Below, piece by piece: positions 9,313-18,194 of a DNA stretch of 64,000 bases. Below the pieces are notes generated by a model. It was not told the DNA's origin, made no database searches, and saw only the letters and a program-made list of their open reading frames with translations. The position numbers were made by a program, and so were the translations under genes. The stretch comes from Myceligenerans crystallogenes (GTDB taxonomy: Bacteria > Actinomycetota > Actinomycetes > Actinomycetales > Cellulomonadaceae), in contig NZ_BAAANL010000003.1 of the NCBI RefSeq assembly GCF_039529775.1, forward strand, positions 496,001 to 560,000, given 5' to 3'. Each line of letters opens with the position of its first letter. Position 1 is the first letter of the stretch.

Positions 9313-10416
9313 CTACCGGGCAAGCATACGGTCGGCGAGTTCGGCGAAGGCGCGTGACATCGCCGAGGGGGTGAAGATTCGCGCGTGCCGCACGGCGGCC
9401 TCACGGGCGCCGGGATCGAGGAACCACGTGCTGTCCAGGAGTTCCGCGATGGAATCGGCGGATCTGGTGGAGGTCCGGCCGGTATCGAAGAACTTCACCC
9501 ATTTCTCGTCACCGAAATCCGCCGTCAGATGCGGCTCCCCGGGCAGGATCACGGGAACCCCGTAGGTGGCGGCCAGGTGCATCGTCCCGGAGTTGAGGAT
9601 CTTCTCGTAGGGCAGCACGGCGACATCGGCCGCGGAGAACCAGGTCGCGACCTCGTCGTCGGCGATGAACCGCAGCGCGGGGGTGACCGCCACGCCGTCG
9701 CGCGCCAGCGCGCCGACCTGCTCCGCGACGTCGCCCGACGGCTTGCCCGCGAGCAGCAGCCGCACCTCGGTGCCCCGTGCGGTCGCCGCGCGCATCGCGT
9801 CGAACAGGGCGCCGAGCCCCTTGTACGGCCGCAGGTGCCCGAAGAACAGCACGGTCACGGGCCCTTCCGGGACGCCCAGCGCCGCGCGCGCCTCGGCCGC
9901 GGCCAGCCGCGGCCCGTACACGCCGTGATAGCTGGAGTGCGGGATCACCACGGTCCGCCCCGGGTCGATCCGGTAGTCGTCGCGCACCGCGTCCACGGTC
10001 GCGGCCCGCAGCACGTGGACGACGTCGGCGGCGTCGGCGAGCCCCTGGTGCAGCCGCCGCGCCGCGGCGGCGTGCGTGGTGTCGTGCGGCAGGGAGTTGT
10101 GCACCGTCCACAGCACGGGGCGCCCGTTCTCCTTGGCGACGCGGACCGCGTCGAGGAACTCGTCCACGCGCCGCTCCGCGTCGGCGGCGCCGGACGCCTC
10201 GTCCGTCACCGGGCTCGGCCACTGCAGGTGCACCAGCCCGGTGGCGTCCGGGTCGCGCAGCGCCGCGACGGTCAGGCGGGTGCTCGCGTTGCCGGTCACG
10301 ACGACGCCGCGCGCGGTGGCCTCGGCGTACAGCATCTGCACGAACGGGTTGGACGTCCAGTAGGGGAACGTCTGGATGCGTCGCGCGCCGTGTTCGGGGC
10401 GCCGGCGATCGGGCAT
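9313..10416 (-). CDS. Glycosyltransferase family 4-like protein
   Basis: The 367-residue GT-B fold protein is homologous to the neighbour at 8054-9259: IQTFPYWTSNPFVQMLY, HLQWPSP, VLWTVHNSLPHD, FFGHLRPYKGLG and VAVLPYEKILNSGT occur in the same order. It is probably a tandem duplicate that has taken on a different donor or linkage. The start at ATG 10416 has GAGG 6-7 nt upstream. The 53-bp gap to the next minus gene shows no terminator, so all three minus genes can form one transcript. The 59-bp region to the divergent plus-strand GT2 must hold promoters for both directions, but I could not pick clear boxes. Confidence 0.85.
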   Translation of the reverse strand: MPDRRRPEHGARRIQTFPYWTSNPFVQMLYAEATARGVVVTGNASTRLTVAALRDPDATGLVHLQWPSPVTDEASGAADAERRVDEFLDAVRVAKENGRPVLWTVHNSLPHDTTHAAAARRLHQGLADAADVVHVLRAATVDAVRDDYRIDPGRTVVIPHSSYHGVYGPRLAAAEARAALGVPEGPVTVLFFGHLRPYKGLGALFDAMRAATARGTEVRLLLAGKPSGDVAEQVGALARDGVAVTPALRFIADDEVATWFSAADVAVLPYEKILNSGTMHLAATYGVPVILPGEPHLTADFGDEKWVKFFDTGRTSTRSADSIAELLDSTWFLDPGAREAAVRHARIFTPSAMSRAFAELADRMLAR

Positions 10417-10475
10417 CGGGGACCTCGTGACGTGTGTGTTTCAATGTGACCGCCACAGTCTACGGAGGGCGAACG

Positions 10476-11561
10476 GTGCACGAACCCCAGGCCGGTCAGG
10501 CCACCCGTCCCGGGCAGGTCAGGGCGCCGGACGTGCCGTTGGTCTCGGTGGTCCTCGCCACGATGGACGACGACGACCGCGTGGCCGAGACCGTCTGGTC
10601 CGTGCTGAACCAGTCCCTGGCCGGGATCGAGCTGATCGCCGTCGACCGCGGCTCGTCCGACGACACCCCCCGGATCCTCGCCGCCGCCGCGTCCGACCCG
10701 CGGGTCACCGTGCTCGAGGCCGCCGGAGCGAGCCGCGGCGCCGCCCTCGACCTCGGCGTCGCGCGGGCCCGCGGCACCTACCTGATGTTCGCCGACGCCG
10801 ACGGCACCCTCCCCGAGCACGCCTGCGCGAGCGTCGTCGCGCGCGCCCGCGAGACGGCGGCGGAGCTGGTGGTCGGCGGGCACGTGCGGTTCGAGCCGCG
10901 CCGCCTCACCACGCACCCCGCCCCGGCGCCCGGCACGGGCCGGGCCCTGTGGAACCGGCTGATCGACCGGTCCGCGTGGCACGCGGCGGGCCTGACCTGC
11001 GACGGCGGCGCGTCGTCGGACGACGACGGCGCGCTCGCCGCGCTCCGCACCGACCGCGCGCTGCGCCGCGTGACCACGGACGACGGCGCCTGCGCCGTCC
11101 AGATCCGCCGCGCGCGCGTGGGCGAGCCCCGCCGTGCCCGGGAGGCCCGCGCCGCGAACTACGTCGCCGCGGAGCTCGCCTGCCTCGCCGAGCTGCGTGC
11201 GGACCCCGGCCTGCTGGACCGCTGGGCCGGCGAGGTGCTGCGCACGGGACTGTGGCCCCACCTGCCCGCGCTGCTGGGGCCCGAGGCGCTCGCGGACGCG
11301 GGACTCGGCGCGGCCCGGGAGGGCGCGGCCCGGATCGTCCGGGCGGCCCCGGCGTCGGTGTGGCGCGGGCTCCCGGCGGACCGCCTGCGCGGCTACGTCC
11401 CGCTGCTGCACCGCCGCTGGAGCGTCGCGGCGTCGGCCCTGCGGCCCCGCCGTCCGGCGACCCCCGCGGGCAGGCTGGGCGCCCGCGTGACGACCGCGGG
11501 CCTGTCGGCGCTGGGCGCCGCGGAGGCCCTGCTGCGCGGTCTGGCCGGGGCGGGCCGGTGA
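10476..11561 (+). CDS. Glycosyltransferase family 2-like protein, compact and divergent
   Basis: The 361-residue protein starts with a GT-A fold: PLVSVVLATMDDDDRVAETV, AVDRGSSDDTPR and FADADGTLPEHA in place of the usual DGDD metal site. A later RALWNRLIDRSAW segment is a shortened form of the IRNRACWNR motif of the GT2 enzymes at 6273 and 11558, so it belongs to the same family but has lost charged residues and may be altered in activity. The start is GTG 10476 with GGAGGG 6 nt upstream; an upstream in-frame start lacks such a site. The stop overlaps the next GT2 by GTGA, so the two are translationally coupled and may work as a pair. Confidence 0.78.
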   Translation: MHEPQAGQATRPGQVRAPDVPLVSVVLATMDDDDRVAETVWSVLNQSLAGIELIAVDRGSSDDTPRILAAAASDPRVTVLEAAGASRGAALDLGVARARGTYLMFADADGTLPEHACASVVARARETAAELVVGGHVRFEPRRLTTHPAPAPGTGRALWNRLIDRSAWHAAGLTCDGGASSDDDGALAALRTDRALRRVTTDDGACAVQIRRARVGEPRRAREARAANYVAAELACLAELRADPGLLDRWAGEVLRTGLWPHLPALLGPEALADAGLGAAREGAARIVRAAPASVWRGLPADRLRGYVPLLHRRWSVAASALRPRRPATPAGRLGARVTTAGLSALGAAEALLRGLAGAGR

Positions 11562-12754
11562 ACGCCCCGGTGTCGAACGGCGGGCCGTTGTCCACCGGAG
11601 GAACCCCCGAGCTCACCGTCGTCGTCCCCGTGCACGACGTCGCGGACTGGATCGAGGAGTGCCTGCGCAGCATCCTCTCCCAGGGCGTCGACCTGGAGGT
11701 CGTCGTCGTCGACGACGGCTCCGCCGACGGCACGCCCGCCGTCGTCGCGGCGGTGGGGGACCCGCGCGTCCGGCTCGTCCCGGCGGACCGCCCGGGCGGC
11801 GGACCGGCCCGCAACCAGGGCGCCGCGCTCGCGCGCGGCGAGTACCTCGCCTTCGCCGACGGAGACGACGTCGTCCCGCCCGGCGCGTACGCGGTGCTGC
11901 TGCGCACGCTGCGGGAGTCCGGCTCGGACATGTCGGTCGGCAACTTCGTGCGGTTCCGGGACGGCGATCAGGTGCCCGACGACGACGCCGGGCCCGCGGC
12001 GGCCGGGACCGCCGGCCCGGACCCGGACGCCGGCGCCGAGCGGCAGACCCGGCACGTCACCCGGGCGCGCACCGGCGTGACCGTCGCTGACGAGCCCGGG
12101 CTGATCCGGAACCGCGCCTGCTGGAACCGCGTGTTCCGGCGCTCCTTCTGGCAGGCGCACGACCTCCGCTTCGAGGACTCCAGCCGGTCGAACGACATCG
12201 TGGCCATGGCCCGCGCCACCGTCGCGGCCCGCACCGACCTGGTGCCCGACGTCGTCTACCGCTACCGGCAGCGGTTCGGCAACGGCTCGATGTCCACCTT
12301 CGGCGCCACGAGCGAGGCCAAGCTGGTCTACCTGGCCCAGGAGCGCCTGTGCGCCCCGGTCCTGACGGGCGCGGGCCCGCGCGTGCGCACCGTGTACTCG
12401 GGCATGCTGCTGCGCTCCTACCTGTGGGGCGTCGTCTCGACGGTCCTCGCCGACCCGGACTGGGCCGCGCCGGAGCGCGCGGCCGAGCTCCGCGAGCGCC
12501 TCGCCGAGCCGCTCGCCGGGATCCTGCGCGGCCTCAGCCCGGAAACCTTCGCATCCTTGCCCCGGGCCCGCCGTCAGGTGTTCACGCTCGCGGGCGCGGG
12601 CGATCTCCCGGCGGCCCGGGAGGCCCTGCGGCGCGCGGAGTTCCCGACGCGCGGTGATCGTCTCGTGGAGGCCGCGGACCGTCTGACGCGCCGCGCGGCC
12701 CTCCTGGCCGCCCGCGTCCTGGTCCGGGCCCGCCGCCACGTGATGACGCCCTGA
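11558..12754 (+). CDS. Glycosyltransferase family 2
   Basis: The 398-residue protein has a canonical GT2 start: ELTVVVPVHDVADWIEECL, VVVDDGSADGTP, GGGPARNQGAALARG and the metal site FADGDD. The IRNRACWNRVFRRSFW block and a following SSRSNDIVAMARA match the GT2 at 6273. It lacks the roughly 200-residue C-terminal extension of that protein and ends in an Arg/Ala-rich helix. The start is GTG 11558, overlapping the upstream stop by 4 bp. It probably adds one sugar to the polymer repeat unit on the cytoplasmic side; donor unknown. The next gene follows after 47 bp with its own -10-like TAGCAT (12762-12767). Confidence 0.87.
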   Translation: MNAPVSNGGPLSTGGTPELTVVVPVHDVADWIEECLRSILSQGVDLEVVVVDDGSADGTPAVVAAVGDPRVRLVPADRPGGGPARNQGAALARGEYLAFADGDDVVPPGAYAVLLRTLRESGSDMSVGNFVRFRDGDQVPDDDAGPAAAGTAGPDPDAGAERQTRHVTRARTGVTVADEPGLIRNRACWNRVFRRSFWQAHDLRFEDSSRSNDIVAMARATVAARTDLVPDVVYRYRQRFGNGSMSTFGATSEAKLVYLAQERLCAPVLTGAGPRVRTVYSGMLLRSYLWGVVSTVLADPDWAAPERAAELRERLAEPLAGILRGLSPETFASLPRARRQVFTLAGAGDLPAAREALRRAEFPTRGDRLVEAADRLTRRAALLAARVLVRARRHVMTP

Positions 12755-12801
12755 GCGCCGGTAGCATTTCATCCGCATCTCCCCCTCACGGAAAGACGAC
12801 G

Positions 12802-15531
12802 ATGAGCCTCTCGCAACGCCTGCGCCGGACCGCCGCGTCCGTCGCGCGTCCCGCGCTGTCCCGTCTCGCCGGGACCGCTCCGGCCGAGAAGGCCAAGGCC
12901 CTGCGCCGTTACGTGCTCGCCTACGACAGGATCGTCGCGATCCTCGGCGGGGAGACCAACCTGCACGCCCGCCGCTCGGTCGGCGCGATCCCGCCGCTGA
13001 CGCTGACCGCCGAGCAGGAGCTGGACAACCGCCGCCGGGCCCGGGCCACCGTCGCCAAGGCGGACCTGGCGCGCGCCCTCGAGCGCGGCCTGCCCCTGGA
13101 GGGCGCCGTCGTGGCCGGGGTGCGCGGCCTCATCGCCGCGCGCGACGACGTGTCGATGCGCAGCCTCAACCAGTCCCTGATGCGCGACGACGCCACGCGC
13201 GTGGCCGGCGCGCTCGGCGAGGCCGTCGCGGCCGAGTACTACAGCTTCGACAACCTGGCGTGGACCCGGTTCAACGAGGTCCCGCTGGAGACGGCCGCCC
13301 GGTGGGCGGCGCGGGAGTACGCGCGGGTCGCGGCCCGCAAGGACCCGTCCGCGCTGGACGCGCTGGCCGACGTCGTCCTGGCCCAGGGCGAGGCGGACTT
13401 CGATGCAGACGGCGCGCTCGGCGTGCTGGAGGCCGCGCTGGTCACCCACCGCGGCAAGATCGCCGCGCGCCTGTACGAGCGGCTGGCCGCCGAGGTCCCG
13501 GCAGGGCCCGACGCCGCCGCGAGGCCTGCGGCCCCCGCCTCCTCCGGCCTGGCCGCGCGCCTGGACTGGCTGGCCGAGTGGGTGCGCCGCGAGGCCGAGC
13601 CCGCCGACCCGGCCCCGGTCGCGGACGGCGCGATCCCCTTCGCGGTGATGGGTTACCGCACGCCGGACCGCAGGATGACCACCCAGAACATCGGCGACTA
13701 CGTGCAGACCATCGCGGCGTCGTCGCACCTGGTGCGGCGCGGCGGCCTGACGTTCACCGGGCAGCCGGACCTCGCTGCGAGCTTCGAGAAGCTGGCCGCG
13801 CGCGTCCCCGCCGAGCACCGCCTGGCGGGCGGGCCGGAGCGCGAGATCCACCTCGTGGAGCTGAACCGCGACGCGTCGTCGTCGGACCCGATCCCGCAGG
13901 ACACCTGGACGCTCGGCTTCGGCTGGTACATGAACTCGGCCTTCGGGCTGCTCCCGGACTTCCCGTTCCACCCGAACCTGCACCCGATCCTCGTCTCCTT
14001 CCACGTCAACCGGCTGGAGCTGCTGACCCCGGAGGCGGTCGAGTACCTCAAGGCGCACGGGCCCGTCGGCTGCCGCGACTGGAACACCGTCTACCTGCTG
14101 CTCGCCGCGGGCGTCCCCGCGTTCTTCTCCGGCTGCCTGACCACCACGGTCAACCAGCTCTTCGAGCCGCGTCGTGCCACCGGCAAGCCCGCCGTCTACG
14201 TGGACACGCCCGCGCCGCGCGGCGCGGCCACGATCGCGCAGGAGTACGACGCCGTCCGCGACCGCTCGCTCGCGGAGAACATCGACGAGGCGGTCCGGCT
14301 GCTGTCCGGCTACCAGACCGACTACTCCCGGATCGTCACCTCGCGCCTGCACTGCTTCCTGCCCACCTGGGCCATCGGCGCCGACGTCGAGTTCCGGCCC
14401 AAGCGCGCCGGCGACATCCGCTTCAACGGCCTCCTCGACGCGACCGAGGCCGACCGGCGGGCCATGCAGAGCCGCATCACCCGCCTGCTCGACGTGGCGT
14501 TCACCGAGATCCTCGCCGGGAAGAAGCCCGAGGAGGTCTACGCGGCCTGGGCCGAGGCGTGCGCCCCGGAGGTGGAGGCGGCGCGTGCGCGGCTCGCGGC
14601 GCCGTCGTCCAACGACCCGCTGCCCTTCGACCTGGACGACGTCGTCGCCCGCGTGCTCGCCCGCGAGCAGGTGAAGCCCTCCGCCCTGACGCGGGACGGC
14701 GACGCCGTGCACGTGTCCATCGCCATGGACGGCAACCTCAAGGAGCAGGCCAAGGTGGTCGCGACGGCGCTCGCGGACCACTCGACCTCGCGCCCCGTGG
14801 TGCTGTACGTGCAGTGCCGCGACCACTCGCAGGCCGACATCGACGCGTTCAACGCGCTGTTCCCCGAGCTGGAGATCCACTGGCTGCCGTGCGACGGCAT
14901 CGGGTACGGCGACATCTCCGGGATGCTGTCGCACATCACCGTCGCCACGATGGACCGGCTGCTGCTGCCGTACCTGCTGCCGGACGTGGGCAAGGTGATC
15001 TACCACGACATCGACGCCGTGCTGCTGACCGACATCGCCGAGCTGTACGACACCGAGCTCGGCGACGCGCCGCTCGCGGCGCGCGACGCCGCGGGGCGCT
15101 ACTTCCTGTCCGGCTTCCGCAACACGTGGGTCACCACGAAGAAGATGCCGGGCGGGGCCGAGGTCGCCAACGAGTTCCTGCGCCGGATGTCCGCGCACCA
15201 GACCTACGACTACGTCGCGTTCAACGCCGGGATCATGGTGCTCAACCTCGACCGGATGCGCGCCGACGGGTTCGCCGAGAACTTCCTGCCCTGGGCCGGC
15301 ATGTACGGGCTCAACGACCAGCAGCTCCTGAACCTCTACGCGGGCAACAGCCGCGTGGTGCTGGGGCCGGAGTGGAACGCGTTCCCCGCCCAGGAGGACG
15401 TCGTCGACCCGAAGCTCATCCACTGGGCCGGTCACCGCAAGCCCTGGAGCGCGGAGTACTCGACCTGCCAGGAGCACTGGCAGGCGGCCGAGGAGCGGCT
15501 CGCCGAGCGCGCGGCGGCAGCCGCCCGCTGA
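12802..15531 (+). CDS. Pyruvyl transferase - GT8 glycosyltransferase fusion protein
   Basis: The 909-residue protein has three parts. Residues 1-260 are helical and unrecognised. Residues about 270-590 match polysaccharide pyruvyl transferases: TQNIGDYVQTIA near the start, then GCRDWNTVYLL, and TSRLHCFLPTWAIGADVEF near the end. Residues about 630-905 are a GT8 domain with SIAMDGNLKEQAKVV, the metal motif DID (736-738), FNAGIMVLNLDRM and the family end motif HWAGHRKPW. Together these predict transfer of a hexose or uronic acid plus formation of a pyruvate ketal from PEP, possibly on the same residue. No signal peptide is seen. The start is ATG 12802 with GGAAAG upstream. A second fusion with reversed order lies at 19396. 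Confidence 0.85.
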   Translation: MSLSQRLRRTAASVARPALSRLAGTAPAEKAKALRRYVLAYDRIVAILGGETNLHARRSVGAIPPLTLTAEQELDNRRRARATVAKADLARALERGLPLEGAVVAGVRGLIAARDDVSMRSLNQSLMRDDATRVAGALGEAVAAEYYSFDNLAWTRFNEVPLETAARWAAREYARVAARKDPSALDALADVVLAQGEADFDADGALGVLEAALVTHRGKIAARLYERLAAEVPAGPDAAARPAAPASSGLAARLDWLAEWVRREAEPADPAPVADGAIPFAVMGYRTPDRRMTTQNIGDYVQTIAASSHLVRRGGLTFTGQPDLAASFEKLAARVPAEHRLAGGPEREIHLVELNRDASSSDPIPQDTWTLGFGWYMNSAFGLLPDFPFHPNLHPILVSFHVNRLELLTPEAVEYLKAHGPVGCRDWNTVYLLLAAGVPAFFSGCLTTTVNQLFEPRRATGKPAVYVDTPAPRGAATIAQEYDAVRDRSLAENIDEAVRLLSGYQTDYSRIVTSRLHCFLPTWAIGADVEFRPKRAGDIRFNGLLDATEADRRAMQSRITRLLDVAFTEILAGKKPEEVYAAWAEACAPEVEAARARLAAPSSNDPLPFDLDDVVARVLAREQVKPSALTRDGDAVHVSIAMDGNLKEQAKVVATALADHSTSRPVVLYVQCRDHSQADIDAFNALFPELEIHWLPCDGIGYGDISGMLSHITVATMDRLLLPYLLPDVGKVIYHDIDAVLLTDIAELYDTELGDAPLAARDAAGRYFLSGFRNTWVTTKKMPGGAEVANEFLRRMSAHQTYDYVAFNAGIMVLNLDRMRADGFAENFLPWAGMYGLNDQQLLNLYAGNSRVVLGPEWNAFPAQEDVVDPKLIHWAGHRKPWSAEYSTCQEHWQAAEERLAERAAAAAR

Positions 15532-15554
15532 CCGATTCCAGCGTGGTGCCCGAT

Positions 15555-15560
15555 TAGACT
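15555..15560 (+). promoter_or_regulatory. Putative -10 box upstream of the ABC exporter genes
   Basis: TAGACT lies in the 93-bp gap before the GTG at 15625, giving a leader of about 57 nt. No good -35 is visible at the expected distance, so this is tentative. Confidence 0.3.
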
Positions 15561-15624
15561 GGGGCACCGATCAAGACCCCTGGTGCGTCCGGAAACGACC
15601 GGCCGACGAGAGAACGAGGAGTCC

Positions 15625-16566
15625 GTGACCGTCACCGAGAACGGCCGAAAGTCGGCGCCGAAGGCGTTGACCTCGGCGGAGGCGAGGGCGCTCGCCGAGC
15701 AGCACGGCCTCGCGGAGGCCGGCGTCCGCCCGAGCATCGGCGCCTACCTGAAGCAGCTGTGGTCGCGCCGCGACTTCATCCGCGTCTTCTCCACGTCCAA
15801 GGCCTACGCGAAGCACCAGGGCTCCTTCCTGGGGCAGATGTGGGCGACGCTGAACCCGACGCTGAACGCGATCATCTACACGGTGATCTTCGGGTTCCTG
15901 CTCAAGGCCGACCGCGGTGTGGAGAACCTGGTCGCGTTCATCGTGATCGGGGTGTTCGTCTTCCGCCTGATCGACAACGCCATCACCAGCGGCGCCCGGG
16001 CGATCGACGGGAACATGCAGCTCGTCAGGTCCCTGCGCTTCCCGCGCGCGGTGCTTCCGCTGGCCTCCGTCATCACGAGCCTGACGCTGTTCGTCCCGAC
16101 GGTCGGTGTGATGTGCCTGTTCACCCTCGTCTCCGGGTACCTGCCCGGCGACCTCAAGGTGATCGTTCCCACGTGGCACTGGCTGGAGATCGTCCCCGCG
16201 ATCGCGCTGCTCACCGTGCTGAACACCGGCATCAGCCTGGTCATGGCGCGCTACGCGTACGGCAAGCCCGACCTGATGCAGGTGCTGCCGTTCATCACGC
16301 GCCTGCTGATGTACGGCTCCGGCGTGCTGTTCCCGATCACGAGGTTCGTCGACGGGCAGGACCAGGTGCAGGTGGTGCTGCGGGCGATCCTGGAGTACCA
16401 GCCGGTGGCGGTCTTCCTGGAGCTGTTCCGGATGATCATGATGGACGACGCCAAGATTCCCTACGACCCCTGGCTGTGGGCCTGGGCCGGCGGCTGGGCG
16501 CTGCTGATCCTGGGGTTCGGTTTCGTCTACTTCTGGGCCGCCGAGGAAAGGTACGGGCGTGTCTGA
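15625..16566 (+). CDS. ABC-2 type polysaccharide exporter permease (Wzm/TagG-like)
   Basis: The 313-residue protein has a cytoplasmic N-terminal segment of about 50 residues and six predicted membrane helices (for example NPTLNAIIYTVIFGFLL and LVAFIVIGVFVFRLI), with the amphipathic LWSRRDFIRVFS helix before the first. It fits the permease subunit of O-antigen or teichoic-acid ABC exporters. With the ATPase that follows, it should flip the lipid-linked polymer across the membrane. The start is GTG 15625 with GAGGAG just upstream. Its last 8 bases overlap the ATPase gene, so the two subunits are co-translated. Confidence 0.92.
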   Translation: MTVTENGRKSAPKALTSAEARALAEQHGLAEAGVRPSIGAYLKQLWSRRDFIRVFSTSKAYAKHQGSFLGQMWATLNPTLNAIIYTVIFGFLLKADRGVENLVAFIVIGVFVFRLIDNAITSGARAIDGNMQLVRSLRFPRAVLPLASVITSLTLFVPTVGVMCLFTLVSGYLPGDLKVIVPTWHWLEIVPAIALLTVLNTGISLVMARYAYGKPDLMQVLPFITRLLMYGSGVLFPITRFVDGQDQVQVVLRAILEYQPVAVFLELFRMIMMDDAKIPYDPWLWAWAGGWALLILGFGFVYFWAAEERYGRV

Positions 16567-18193
16567 CAACCCTGTGGCGTCCTCGGTACGCCCGGAAGCC
16601 GAGATCGACTTCGAGATCGACCCCGAGGACCTGCCCGACCGCGCCGTGCGGACCGAGCTCGGCCCGCCGTCGATCATCGTCGACGACGTCCACGTGACCT
16701 ACCGGGTCTTCGGCGGCAAGCCGGTCAGCGACGCGGGGAACAACTCGCTGTTCAACCGGCTCGTGGGCCGCACCCGGCAGAGCGTGGGAGCGATCACGCA
16801 GGTGCGCGCCGTGCGCGGCGTGTCGTTCGTGGCCTACCACGGCGAGGCGATCGGCATCGTCGGCACCAACGGGTCCGGCAAGTCCACCCTGCTGCGCGCC
16901 GTCGCCGGCCTGCACCCGCCCACCCAGGGCCGCGTCTACATCTCCGGCGAGCCGTCGCTGCTCGGCGTCAACGCCGCGCTGCTCAAGGACCTCTCGGGCG
17001 AGCGGAACATCACCATCGGCGGCCTGGCCCTCGGCATGTCCCAGCAGGAGGTCGCCGCCAAGGTGCAGGACATCGCGGACTTCGCCGATCTCGGCGACTT
17101 CGTGTACCTGCCGATGAACGCCTACTCCTCGGGCATGGCCGCGCGCCTGCGCTTCGCGATCTCCACGATCGTCACGCCCGACATCCTCATGGTGGACGAG
17201 GCGCTGGCCACCGGCGACGCCGCCTTCCGCAAGAAGTCCAAGGAGCGCATCGAGAAGATCCGCGCGGAGGCGGGCACCGTCTTCCTGGTCAGCCACTCGA
17301 TCGCGTCGGTGCGCGCCATGTGCACGCGCGTGATCTGGCTCGACCAGGGTCAGGTCCGCATGGACGGCGACGTCGACACCGTGTGCGACGCCTACCAGAA
17401 GTTCATCCAGTCCAAGAAGGGCAACGCCAAGGCGGGCGGCAAGATCGGCCCCGCGACCCGCGGCAAGGGCAAGGCCGGCAAGCCGGGCCAGCGCAAGCCG
17501 GGCCAGGGGCAGGGCAAGGGCAAGCCCACCGTCAAGGTCGCCGGGCAGCACAAGCAGCAGGCGCGGCCGGCCGACGCCGCGCGTCCCGCCACCGGGGCGA
17601 TCCGGAAGGTCGACCTGCGCCCGGCCACCGGTTCCGTCCGCCGGGTCACCCCGGACGACGTGCGCCCGGGAACCGGGTCGATCCGCCGGGTCGCGAGCGC
17701 GGACGGACGCCCGGCCACCGGCTCGATCCGCCGCGTCAGCCCGGACGACCTGCGGCCCGTGGCCGGCCCGACGAACGCGGGCTCGCGCCCCGCGACGGGT
17801 TCGGTCCGCCGGGTCACCCCGGACGACGTGCGCCCGGCGACCGGCACGATGCGCCGGGTGACGCGGGACGACACGACGCCGTCGCCCGGCACGCTGCGCA
17901 GGCTCACGTGGGACGACACCCGCCCGGCGCGCTCCCCGTTCCCCGAGCCCGACTGGGGCGGGGTCCCGGAGACCACCCCGGTCATGGAGCCGGAGCCGCC
18001 GCGGCGCCCGGCCCGGCCCGTGCCGTCGTCGAACAACGGATCCGCGAACGGCGCGTCCGGGGACGGCGACGCGCCGGCCCGGCGGCGCAGCTGGGTCGGC
18101 CAGCGGCGGGGCAGGAGCGTCGAGCCCGCGCCGGAGACCGAGGCGATCCCCGTCGTGAAGCTGACCGATCCGCGTAACGGACAGGGTGGTTAG
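16559..18193 (+). CDS. ABC polysaccharide exporter ATPase (Wzt/TagH-like) with repeat-rich C-terminal tail
   Basis: The 544-residue protein carries a standard ATPase in residues 1-285: Walker A GTNGSGKST (102-110), signature YSSGMAARL, Walker B ILMVDEALATGD and the switch His in LVSHS. In E. coli Wzt the C-terminal domain is a carbohydrate-binding beta sandwich. Here it is replaced by a Lys/Gly/Gln-rich linker and then eight imperfect 11-15-residue repeats of the type RPATGSVRRVTPDDV (residues 342-454), followed by a Pro-rich end. The tail looks disordered and strongly basic with acidic DD pairs. It may bind the anionic polymer, a partner protein, or be a phosphorylation site; no function is established. 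The gene overlaps the permease by 8 bp. Confidence 0.92.
   Translation: MSDNPVASSVRPEAEIDFEIDPEDLPDRAVRTELGPPSIIVDDVHVTYRVFGGKPVSDAGNNSLFNRLVGRTRQSVGAITQVRAVRGVSFVAYHGEAIGIVGTNGSGKSTLLRAVAGLHPPTQGRVYISGEPSLLGVNAALLKDLSGERNITIGGLALGMSQQEVAAKVQDIADFADLGDFVYLPMNAYSSGMAARLRFAISTIVTPDILMVDEALATGDAAFRKKSKERIEKIRAEAGTVFLVSHSIASVRAMCTRVIWLDQGQVRMDGDVDTVCDAYQKFIQSKKGNAKAGGKIGPATRGKGKAGKPGQRKPGQGQGKGKPTVKVAGQHKQQARPADAARPATGAIRKVDLRPATGSVRRVTPDDVRPGTGSIRRVASADGRPATGSIRRVSPDDLRPVAGPTNAGSRPATGSVRRVTPDDVRPATGTMRRVTRDDTTPSPGTLRRLTWDDTRPARSPFPEPDWGGVPETTPVMEPEPPRRPARPVPSSNNGSANGASGDGDAPARRRSWVGQRRGRSVEPAPETEAIPVVKLTDPRNGQGG
17582..17920 (+). repeat. Coding tandem repeats in the exporter ATPase tail
   Basis: Eight consecutive units of 33-45 bp encode RPATGxxRRV(T/S)PDD-type peptides. 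Units 2 and 6 encode identical 15-residue peptides and are nearly identical in DNA, which suggests recent duplication or gene conversion. Unit 5 is truncated, and unit 8 has changed its first Arg to Thr. Confidence 0.85.
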
Positions 18194-18194
18194 C

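Noticed and set aside
12769..15567. Long open frames on the strand opposite to the GT8 fusion and to many other genes
   Set aside because: They are Arg/Ala/Gly/Pro-rich, have no recognisable motif or ribosome site, and are explained by high GC at third codon positions of the real genes.
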